DNA of 8,737 nt, from contig DFFY01000034.1 in NCBI GenBank assembly GCA_002371115.1, forward strand, positions 1 to 8,737, read 5' to 3'. This document shows, piece by piece, positions 1 to 6,147 of the stretch (the first letter of the stretch is position 1; each line of letters begins with the position of its first letter). The notes below the pieces were generated by a model. It had not been told where the DNA came from. It made no database searches and worked only from the letters and a program-made list of their open reading frames with translations. The position numbers were made by a program, and so were the translations under genes. This stretch comes from Bacteroidales bacterium UBA3764. Its GTDB lineage: Bacteria > Bacteroidota > Bacteroidia > Bacteroidales > UBA932.

Positions 1-24
1 CAATATTGTCAATGAGCCGTAAAA

Positions 25-49
25 AGTCCCGTTCGTTTCAAACGGGACT
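25..49 (-). promoter_or_regulatory. 5' leader hairpin of an off-window gene, possible attenuator
   Basis: A perfect 9 bp stem (25-33 with 41-49) closes a 7-nt loop. On the minus strand it starts one base after the -7 element at 51-58, so it would lie at or within a few bases of the 5' end of the leftward transcript. It is followed on that strand by five T residues (20-24 region), so it could act as an early intrinsic terminator or attenuator, or as a 5' stabilising stem. No start codon is seen on the minus strand between it and the window edge, so the gene it serves is outside the window. The stem is seen; the role is inferred. Confidence 0.5.
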
Positions 50-50
50 G

Positions 51-81
51 CAAAGGTAGTAAACTTTTCTAAACTGACAAA
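51..81 (-). promoter_or_regulatory. Leftward Bacteroidota-type promoter for a gene beyond the left edge
   Basis: Read on the minus strand, there is TTTG (78-81), a 19 bp spacer, then TACCTTTG (51-58), matching the Bacteroidota primary sigma consensus TTTG-N19..21-TAnnTTTG. The spacing is the same as in the tRNA-Leu promoter at 8562-8592. An A-tract/T-tract near-palindrome (79-100) overlaps and extends upstream of the -33 box and could act like an UP element. The expected start site is around 44-50, at the edge of the hairpin. The gene driven is not in the window. Confidence 0.65.
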
Positions 82-100
82 AAAAATTGCAACTTTTTTT

Positions 101-130
101 GAAAAAAGATGCCCGGTCGGTGCCGGGCAT
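101..130 (-). terminator. Intrinsic terminator of the beta-galactosidase gene
   Basis: An 8 bp GC-rich stem (109-116 with 123-130) and 6-nt loop are followed on the minus strand by a run of six T (102-107). It begins 30 nt after the beta-galactosidase stop codon. On the plus strand no T-run follows, so it acts for leftward transcription only. The hairpin closely matches the palindrome at 3831-3852, so this terminator appears to be built from a REP-like repeat. Confidence 0.8.
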
Positions 131-133
131 GAA
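108..133. repeat. REP-like palindrome, copy 1
   Basis: Positions 108-132 match 3830-3854 at 22 of 25 bases in the same orientation. Two of the three differences are partners in one stem pair (G111:C128 here, T3833:A3850 there), so pairing is kept; the third is in the loop. Both copies have the form of an 8 bp stem around a TCGGNG loop followed by GA. This is what is expected of a dispersed REP-like element under structural selection. Only two copies are visible, so the claim of a genome-wide family is inference. Confidence 0.6.
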
Positions 134-159
134 AAAACAGACTGACAAGACGGCCCCTC

Positions 160-3100
160 TTACAGGTTCACCACCGGACGGAGGACAAAGCGGAATTCGC
201 GCTCTGCCGCATGGATGCGGTACTGCTCCAGCGGCCAGGCGCCCCAGGAAGTAACGCCGCCTACACCCATCTGGACGGCGTCCACATGGACAAACGTCTT
301 TCCGCCGGCCTGCAGTTCCTGCGGATGCCGGGGAACGCCGAACTGGCCGTTGTGATTCTTTTGCTTGGTATCCCCTTCCGGGGCTGCCACATCCAGCTGC
401 TCCAGCGAATAAGGCAGGGCCGATGCGGAGAAATCCAGCGCAGAGGCCACTTCAAAACCGTTTCCGTCCAAATCCAGCACCCGGAAGAAGCGAAGACCTG
501 TATGGGTGCCGGACTCCTGCGTGCGTACGTACCCGTAATGATATTGGTCTGCCACCTTCTGCTTATACCGACCCAGCAGGGCGGCACTGTTACGGTCGAT
601 ATAGTTCTCCCACGGTCCCAGGCCAAAGAAGTCTATCCTGTCATAGCTGCCGGGCATGGCGAAGCGCATACCGAAACGGAACAGGTCCGGAGCGTTGTCC
701 AGGCCGCCGGCATCGCTCATGCTCTCCACGATGCTCATGCTGCCGTCGGCACCCACACGGTAGAAAACGGAAACAGCCGCCACACCGCCGATAGGGGCAT
801 ACTTTACCTCAATCAGGCAGGAACCGTCCTGCGGCGTAAGGGTGAAGTCTTTCACTTCGAAGGAAGGATTGCGCCACAGCCCCAACTTGTAATGGAAGCC
901 GGCCCCCAGATCGTTTTCCACGGGAGCCCGGTTGAAGCAAGGCATGAGCGGAGCCGCCAACAGTTCTTTCCGTTCTACGGTGTAAGAGTTCAACGCGCCC
1001 GTGTGTTTGTCGAAGGTGGCTGTCCAGACCGCTTTGCGCTCCCCGGCCGTTCCACAGGCATCCATGGTACCGCTGAGCACCAACGTACTGGAACTGTCGA
1101 ATATGCCCACGGTGCCGCCTTCATACTCCATCAGCGCAGGGCGTCGGTCCCGGAGCAACAGCTGGTCATAGGCTATCTCGGAGCCCGCCGGCTGCAGCGG
1201 CCAGGCTTCCTTCAGGACATAGCGGACGGTGAGTGTAAGCGTACCTTCCCAAGCATCCAATGCACCTAAGCCCAAATTGACATAGGCGGTTTCCTGCGGC
1301 TTTACGGCGAGGTTTTCCACCACTCCGGTACGCACGGCTTCACCGTCGGCCTCCAGCGTCCAAAGCAGACGCACGTCCGACAGGTCGCGGAAAAAGAACT
1401 CGTTGTATATCTGCAAGGATTCCGGCGTTCCGCTGGTAAGAATGTTCCTATACTGGTATTTTACTTCATAGGCATGCGGGTGCAGGGAACGGTCTGCGGC
1501 AATGATGCCGTTGCAGTTGAAGGAACCGTCTGAGGGCTCCACCACCGTATAATCGCCCCCGAAAGCATAGAATTTTCCATTCCAGAGGGCCTGGTCCTGG
1601 AAGTCCCAGATGAACCCGCCCTGATAGGCCGGATATTTGCGCACCAGGTCCCAGTAATCCTTGAAGTTGCCCATGGAGTTGCCCATGGCATGGGCGTATT
1701 CGCACTGGATGAGCGGCCGGGAAGGGTTGGAAGCCGCGTATTTTTCACTCCATTCCGGAGAGGCGTACATAGGGCACATGATGTCCGAGCAGCTATACTG
1801 CTCTTTCAGACCACGCTCGTATTGCACCGGCCGGGAAGGGTCATAGGCCTTGATCCAGGCGTAACAGTCCATGAAATTGGGGCCGACACCGGCCTCGTTG
1901 CCCATGCTCCAGACAATGACGGAAGGATGATTGAAGTCCCGCTGCACCATGCGCTGGTCGCGGATGAGGTGGGCGGCCCGGAACTGCGGGTCCTGCGCCA
2001 GGGTGACACCGTCCTTGTAGCCCATGCCGTGGGACTCGATATTTCCCTCGTCCACCACGTACAGGCCGTATTTGTCGCACAGCGAGAGCCATACCGGGTC
2101 GTCCGGATAGTGGCAGGTGCGCACCGCATTGATATTGAGTTCCTTCATGATACGGATGTCGCGGATCATGTCCGCCACCGACACCTCATATCCTTTCACC
2201 GGGCCCAGTTCGTGCCGATTGGCGCCCTTGATAAGTACCGGACGGCCATTCACCAGAAGCTGCCCGCCTTTCATTTCCACACTGCGGAAACCCACGTCGA
2301 AGGACGTGCTTTCCACCACCTCTCCGGCACCGTTGCAGGCGCTCACCTTCAAGGTGTACAGATACGGATTTTCCGCGCTCCACAGCCGGACACCGTTCAC
2401 AATCTCGCGCGCATGGGCCTTTCCCCTCTTCACGGGGGCGGAGAAAGCGGCCACCTGCGCACCGGCAGCATCGGCAAGGATACCCTTTACCGAGGCGATA
2501 CCGGAAGTGACTTCCGCCTGGACGGTGAGGTTGCCGTCGGCATCGGCAAGGATATGGACGTCCTCCAGGCGGCTCTTTTCACGCGTATAGAGGTACATGC
2601 CGCGCGCGATGCCATTCAGGCGCCAGAAATCCTGGTCCTCCAGGTAGGTGCCGTCGCACCAGCGGAAAATTTCCATGGCGATGACGTTGAGACCGGGACG
2701 TACGAATTTGGTGACGTCGAAGCGGGCCTCCAGCTTGCTGTCCTCGCTGTAGCCCACCATTTTGCCGTTGATCCACACCCGCACGTTGGAGGTGGCGCTG
2801 CCAATGCACAGGTACACCGGCTTGCCCTCCCAGGAAGCATCCAGGTCAAAGACGCGACGGTACTGTCCCACGTAATTTCCCTTTTCCGGGACGATGGGCG
2901 GCGTCTTGGGCGAGAGACCTTTCCAGGCATAGCCGTCGTTTACGTACACCGGATCCCCGAAGCCGTTGAGCTGCCACATGCCGGGCACGGGCATCTCCCG
3001 CCAGGAAGCGTCGTTATAGGTAATGGCCTCGAAGCCCTTCAGGCGGCTTTCCACCGACGGGCTGCCGTGGAAACGCCAGCGGCCGTTCAGCGACAGGGTT

Positions 3101-3243
3101 TGCTGCTGGTCGGTAGTAAAAGTGGCCCGCATGGGCAGGCGGTTTTCTTGATACACGTTAGGGTCCTGCCAGGGCTCCAGTTTGCGGGCCTGCAAGGAAA
3201 AAATGGCACAGAGGGCCAGGGTGATGGTCATTAGTTTCTTCAT
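160..3243 (-). CDS. Secreted GH2 beta-galactosidase (LacZ-type)
   Basis: This 1027-residue protein hydrolyses terminal beta-D-galactose residues and is probably periplasmic or surface-exposed. It begins with a Sec signal peptide (MKKL, then a hydrophobic stretch, with likely cleavage after LQA at residue 19). The GH2 order follows: sugar-binding domain about 45-215, Ig-like domain about 220-335, TIM barrel about 335-620, then an Ig-like domain and a small-chain (Bgal_small) domain from about 740 to the end. Seen motifs are NRHE near 340, the acid/base Glu450 in MGNEAG, and the nucleophile Glu515 in QCEYAHAMGNS, which match E. coli LacZ E461 and E537. The length matches LacZ (about 1020). The start at 3243 is chosen because it gives the signal peptide; the open frame runs 121 codons further upstream, but those are antisense to the divergent CHR gene. 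The -7 element lies only 6 bases before the ATG. Other GH2 specificities cannot be fully excluded. Confidence 0.93.
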   Translation of the reverse strand: MKKLMTITLALCAIFSLQARKLEPWQDPNVYQENRLPMRATFTTDQQQTLSLNGRWRFHGSPSVESRLKGFEAITYNDASWREMPVPGMWQLNGFGDPVYVNDGYAWKGLSPKTPPIVPEKGNYVGQYRRVFDLDASWEGKPVYLCIGSATSNVRVWINGKMVGYSEDSKLEARFDVTKFVRPGLNVIAMEIFRWCDGTYLEDQDFWRLNGIARGMYLYTREKSRLEDVHILADADGNLTVQAEVTSGIASVKGILADAAGAQVAAFSAPVKRGKAHAREIVNGVRLWSAENPYLYTLKVSACNGAGEVVESTSFDVGFRSVEMKGGQLLVNGRPVLIKGANRHELGPVKGYEVSVADMIRDIRIMKELNINAVRTCHYPDDPVWLSLCDKYGLYVVDEGNIESHGMGYKDGVTLAQDPQFRAAHLIRDQRMVQRDFNHPSVIVWSMGNEAGVGPNFMDCYAWIKAYDPSRPVQYERGLKEQYSCSDIMCPMYASPEWSEKYAASNPSRPLIQCEYAHAMGNSMGNFKDYWDLVRKYPAYQGGFIWDFQDQALWNGKFYAFGGDYTVVEPSDGSFNCNGIIAADRSLHPHAYEVKYQYRNILTSGTPESLQIYNEFFFRDLSDVRLLWTLEADGEAVRTGVVENLAVKPQETAYVNLGLGALDAWEGTLTLTVRYVLKEAWPLQPAGSEIAYDQLLLRDRRPALMEYEGGTVGIFDSSSTLVLSGTMDACGTAGERKAVWTATFDKHTGALNSYTVERKELLAAPLMPCFNRAPVENDLGAGFHYKLGLWRNPSFEVKDFTLTPQDGSCLIEVKYAPIGGVAAVSVFYRVGADGSMSIVESMSDAGGLDNAPDLFRFGMRFAMPGSYDRIDFFGLGPWENYIDRNSAALLGRYKQKVADQYHYGYVRTQESGTHTGLRFFRVLDLDGNGFEVASALDFSASALPYSLEQLDVAAPEGDTKQKNHNGQFGVPRHPQELQAGGKTFVHVDAVQMGVGGVTSWGAWPLEQYRIHAAEREFRFVLRPVVNL

Positions 3244-3249
3244 AGCATA

Positions 3250-3257
3250 CAAAGATA
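3250..3257 (-). promoter_or_regulatory. -7 element of the beta-galactosidase promoter
   Basis: Read on the minus strand this is TATCTTTG, a full match to TAnnTTTG, ending 6 bases before the beta-galactosidase ATG (3243). No good -33 TTTG is visible at the usual spacing. If the start site is about 5-8 nt downstream of the element, the mRNA is leaderless or nearly so. The element forms an 8 bp inverted repeat with the divergent -7 element at 3272-3279. Confidence 0.6.
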
Positions 3258-3271
3258 GCAAGAGTTTTTTG

Positions 3272-3279
3272 TATCTTTG
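3272..3279 (+). promoter_or_regulatory. -7 element of the CHR/GH20 operon promoter
   Basis: TATCTTTG followed by C, ending 7 bases before the ATG at 3287. A canonical -33 box is not seen; its place (about 3248-3252) is occupied by the opposing -7 element. The short distance implies a leaderless or near-leaderless message for the first CHR gene. Confidence 0.6.
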
Positions 3280-3286
3280 CAAGACT

Positions 3287-3868
3287 ATGGAAAAGAAAGT
3301 TTCCCTTTGGCAGCTATTTTGGGTCTTTGCCAAAATCGGCGCCTTCACCATCGGCGGCGGATACGCCATGATTCCCATCATCCAGGCGGAAATGTCGCGG
3401 AGGGGCTGGATTTCGGACGATGACCTCCCGGACATCGTTGCGCTCTCGCAAAGCGCGCCGGGCGTCATGGCCGTGAACATCTCCATCTTTGCCGGGCACA
3501 AGCTGCGCGGCTTCAAGGGCAGCGTGGCCGCCACCCTGGGCAGCATCCTTCCCTCGTTCCTGATAATCCTTGGCATCGCCATGTTCTTTTCCGCCTTCAA
3601 GGACAACCCTTACGTAGAGCGGGCATTCAAGGGCATCCGGCCGGTGGTGATTTCCCTCATCGCCGTGCCCATGGTGAACATGGCCCGGGGGTCCTGCAAA
3701 AACGTGTGGACCTGGCTGCTGGCCCTTGTGTCGCTGGTGCTGGTGGCCTTCCTCAATGTCTCCCCCATTTATATTATCCTATGCGTGATTGTGCTGGGAT
3801 TCAGCATTACCTATTATCGGATGAAAAGAGATTCCCGGTCGGGGCCGGGAATGACGGAGGAAAGATGA
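3287..3868 (+). CDS. chrA: CHR family transporter, N-terminal half (short-chain ChrA)
   Basis: This 193-residue membrane protein is one half of a chromate ion transporter (CHR superfamily), which in characterised members exports chromate from the cytoplasm; the real substrate here is unknown. Family motifs seen are KIGAFTIGGGYAM (GGGYAM at 23-28) and SQSAPG at 54-59 with a following Asn. About five to six hydrophobic segments are visible (roughly 8-30, 75-102, 118-135, 143-182). Full-length ChrA has two homologous halves; here they are separate genes, and the next gene supplies the other half. The start at 3287 sits 7 bases after a -7 element, so an upstream in-frame extension overlapping the divergent gene is rejected. 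The last 12 or so residues (about 182-193, with SRSGPG) are encoded by a REP-like palindrome and its flank and do not look like family sequence. It is first in a cluster with the second CHR half and GH20. Confidence 0.9.
   Translation: MEKKVSLWQLFWVFAKIGAFTIGGGYAMIPIIQAEMSRRGWISDDDLPDIVALSQSAPGVMAVNISIFAGHKLRGFKGSVAATLGSILPSFLIILGIAMFFSAFKDNPYVERAFKGIRPVVISLIAVPMVNMARGSCKNVWTWLLALVSLVLVAFLNVSPIYIILCVIVLGFSITYYRMKRDSRSGPGMTEER
3830..3855. repeat. REP-like palindrome, copy 2, inside the 3' end of chrA
   Basis: An 8 bp perfect stem (3831-3838 with 3845-3852) around a 6-nt GC-rich loop, followed by GAC. It matches copy 1 at 108-132 (22/25). It lies in the last codons of the first CHR gene and ends 3 bases before the GGAGG (3856-3860) of the second. 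No T-run follows on the plus strand, so it should not terminate. It may affect mRNA stability or translation coupling between the two halves (inference). Confidence 0.65.
3856..3860 (+). promoter_or_regulatory. Shine-Dalgarno-like GGAGG for the second CHR gene
   Basis: GGAGG lies 7 nt before the ATG at 3868 and 4 nt before the ATG at 3865. It is the only strong SD-like site seen in front of a gene here, in a phylum where SD sites are rare. It directly follows the REP-like stem and could have come with it. The spacing favours 3868 as the start. Confidence 0.5.
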
Positions 3869-4470
3869 TGGATATTTTGATGCTTTTCGGCCAGCTGGCC
3901 TGGACCTTCTTTGTGATTGGCGCCTTCACCATCGGCGGGGGATACGCCATGCTCTCCCTCATCCAGAACCAGGTGGTGGTGGAGCACGCTTGGATTTCCG
4001 AGAGCACCTTCACGGACATTGTGGCCGTCAGCCAAATGACGCCGGGACCCATCGGCATCAACAGCGCCACCTATGTGGGCTACGACGTGCTGTTCAACGC
4101 CACCGGAAGCCAGATGCTGGGCGTCTGCGGCTCGCTTACCGCCACCCTGTCGCTCATGTTGCCGTCGTTTTTCATCGTCCTTGTGATAGTCCGTTTTTAC
4201 GAGCGCTTCCGCACCTCCCGGCTGTACGCGGGCACCATGGACTGGCTCAAGCCCTGCGTGGCGGGGCTCATCGGCGCCGCTGCCGTCATTCTTATTGTCA
4301 AAACCACCTGGACGGGCACGGTACCGCAGCTGCAGGTGGTGTCTGAGAACTTTCCGGACTGGAAAAGCTGGTGCCTGCTGGGCGGGGCTTTCGTGGCCGG
4401 ATATTGGGGGAAAGTGAACCCCATTTATGTGATTCTTGCCGGCGCCGCGCTGGGACTCATCTTGTATTAA
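3868..4470 (+). CDS. chrA: CHR family transporter, C-terminal half (short-chain ChrA)
   Basis: This 200-residue membrane protein is the partner half of the CHR transporter. GGGYAM at 23-28 falls at the same residue positions as in the upstream half, and SQMTPG at 55-60 is one residue later, followed by GINSATYVGY. Hydrophobic segments are seen at about 8-30, 85-112, 125-148 and 165-200. Paired short CHR proteins are known to work together in other bacteria (for example the Bacillus subtilis pair), probably with opposite membrane topologies. The gene overlaps the upstream stop (TGATG) by one base, pointing to translational coupling. ATG at 3865 would add one Met; 3868 is preferred for its SD spacing. 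GH20 follows after 12 bases. Transport of chromate itself is not shown by the sequence. Confidence 0.9.
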   Translation: MDILMLFGQLAWTFFVIGAFTIGGGYAMLSLIQNQVVVEHAWISESTFTDIVAVSQMTPGPIGINSATYVGYDVLFNATGSQMLGVCGSLTATLSLMLPSFFIVLVIVRFYERFRTSRLYAGTMDWLKPCVAGLIGAAAVILIVKTTWTGTVPQLQVVSENFPDWKSWCLLGGAFVAGYWGKVNPIYVILAGAALGLILY

Positions 4471-4482
4471 ACCACATTCTAT

Positions 4483-6147
4483 ATGAAACACCTTGCTCTT
4501 TTCCTTTCCGTGGCCCTCTTGGCCGCCTGTGCAAAGCCTCAGCCGCAGGCTTTCCACGTGATTCCCATGCCGGCCGATGTCACCCTGTCGGACGGTGCCT
4601 TCCCCGTGAAAGGGGTTGCCGTAGCCGTGGACCCGGCACTGGACGATCGCTCGCAGAAAGCCGTAGGACGCTTTGTCCAGGCCTTGGAAACCGCCACGGG
4701 CGTCAAAACCAGGCGCGGCGAAGACGGCATCCGTTTTTGCTTCAACCCGGCCATGGCCGCCGAGCAGTACACCATCAGCGTCAATGCCGACGGTGTGGTG
4801 GTGGAAGCATCGGCCCTGAACGGCTTTGTGTATGCCTGCGAAACCTTGAAGCAAATGCTGCCGCCGGCCATTTACGGAGACAGGAAGGCCAAAGCGGACT
4901 GGGTGCTGCCGTATGTGCAGATACAGGACCAGCCGCGCTTTGCCTACCGGGGCATGCACCTGGACCCGGTGCGCCACTTCTGGAGCATCGAGGAAACCAA
5001 ACGCTACCTGGACGTGATGACGGCCTACAAACTCAACCGCTTTCACTGGCACCTGACGGACGACCAGGGCTGGCGCATAGAAATCAAGGCCTATCCCAAA
5101 CTCACGGAAGTGAGCGCCTGGCGCAACGGCACCGTGATCAAGAAAGACTGGGGCAGCAACGACGGCATCCGCTACGGCGGCTACTACACGCAGGAAGAAC
5201 TCCGGGAAGTGGTGGAATATGCCGCCGAAAGAGGCATTATCGTGATACCGGAGGTGGATTTGCCCGGACACATGGTTGCCGCGCTGGCCGCCTACCCGGA
5301 ACTGGGCTGTACCGGCGGTCCATATGAGGTGTGGACCCGCTGGGGCGTGGCCAAGGACATCCTCTGCGCCGGCAACGACGCCATTTTCCCCTTCCTGGAG
5401 GGCGTGCTGAGCGAGGTAATGGACATCTTCCCGTCCGAGTACATCCACATCGGCGGCGACGAATGTTTCAACGGCGATGCGGAGCCGGACCGCCCGGACC
5501 CGTGGGACGTGTGCCCCAAATGCGCCGCCCGCATGAGGACGCTGGGCATCCGGAAAGGCCCGCAGGCCAAGCACCTTCTGCAGAACTATGTGACGGACCG
5601 CGTGCAACGGTTCATCAACGCCCACGGACGCAAGATTATCGGCTGGGACGAGGTCCTGGAAGGCAATTTGACGGAAGGCGCTACCGTGATGTCCTGGCGG
5701 GGCATTGCCGGTGGTGTCGCCGCCGCCAGAAAGGGCTTCGACGCCATCATGACGCCGTATTCACATCTGTACTTTGACTTCTACCAGAGCGACGAGCAGG
5801 AACTGGAGCCTTTTGCTATCGGCGGATACCAGCCGCTGGAGCACGTGTACGGCTATGAGCCGTTCGAGGGCATTGAGCCGGGCACGGAAGACCATATCCT
5901 GGGTGTACAGGCCAACCTGTGGACAGAGTACATCGCCACGCCGGAACACCTGGAATACATGCTGCTGCCGCGCCTGTGCGCGCTTTCAGAAGTACAATGG
6001 TGCGCGGCTGACAAGAAGGACTACGCCCGCTTCGACGCCTCGCTGGACCATACGTTCCGCCTGCTGGACGCCATGGGCGTCAATTACTCGCTGGACTGCC
6101 GCGGGCTCATGGGCCTGGAGCGCCTGCCATCCGCTAAGCAGGAATAG
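4483..6147 (+). CDS. GH20 beta-N-acetylhexosaminidase lipoprotein
   Basis: This 554-residue exo-enzyme releases terminal beta-linked GlcNAc or GalNAc by substrate-assisted catalysis. The N-terminus is a lipoprotein signal with lipobox LAAC (Cys16), so it should be lipid-anchored in the cell envelope. A GH20b N-terminal domain (about 22-145) precedes the GH20 barrel (about 150-500). Seen motifs are RGMHLDPVRHF (156-166), HWHLTDDQGWR (188-198) and HIGGDEC with the catalytic pair Asp326-Glu327. The aromatic pocket motifs WDE, MSWRG and NLWTEY are in the expected order. A CPKC pair (Cys344, Cys347) follows the active site. It lacks the C-terminal carbohydrate-binding domains of longer Bacteroidota relatives. 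It starts 12 bases after the second CHR half with no visible promoter between, so it is probably cotranscribed. Its last 14 bases overlap the convergent flippase gene. Confidence 0.94.
   Translation: MKHLALFLSVALLAACAKPQPQAFHVIPMPADVTLSDGAFPVKGVAVAVDPALDDRSQKAVGRFVQALETATGVKTRRGEDGIRFCFNPAMAAEQYTISVNADGVVVEASALNGFVYACETLKQMLPPAIYGDRKAKADWVLPYVQIQDQPRFAYRGMHLDPVRHFWSIEETKRYLDVMTAYKLNRFHWHLTDDQGWRIEIKAYPKLTEVSAWRNGTVIKKDWGSNDGIRYGGYYTQEELREVVEYAAERGIIVIPEVDLPGHMVAALAAYPELGCTGGPYEVWTRWGVAKDILCAGNDAIFPFLEGVLSEVMDIFPSEYIHIGGDECFNGDAEPDRPDPWDVCPKCAARMRTLGIRKGPQAKHLLQNYVTDRVQRFINAHGRKIIGWDEVLEGNLTEGATVMSWRGIAGGVAAARKGFDAIMTPYSHLYFDFYQSDEQELEPFAIGGYQPLEHVYGYEPFEGIEPGTEDHILGVQANLWTEYIATPEHLEYMLLPRLCALSEVQWCAADKKDYARFDASLDHTFRLLDAMGVNYSLDCRGLMGLERLPSAKQE

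Noticed and set aside
1690..3234. Long open frame (514 codons) on the plus strand, opposite the beta-galactosidase gene
   Set aside because: It is antisense to a gene with full GH2 motifs and catalytic residues, its product is His/Gly/Val-rich without recognisable domains, and it has no promoter or ribosome site. High GC at third positions keeps this frame open.
3244..3606. Possible 121-residue N-terminal extension of the beta-galactosidase
   Set aside because: It would be antisense to chrA, would cross the promoter, and would bury a clear signal peptide.
3868..3868. A frameshift splitting one full-length chrA into two
   Set aside because: The second half has its own ATG, SD and complete family N-terminus starting at the equivalent residue; separate short CHR genes are a known natural arrangement.
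3814..5625. Long open frame (603 codons) on the minus strand opposite the CHR and GH20 genes
   Set aside because: It spans several unrelated real genes on the other strand and gives a His/Val/Gly-rich product with no domain; a composition artefact.
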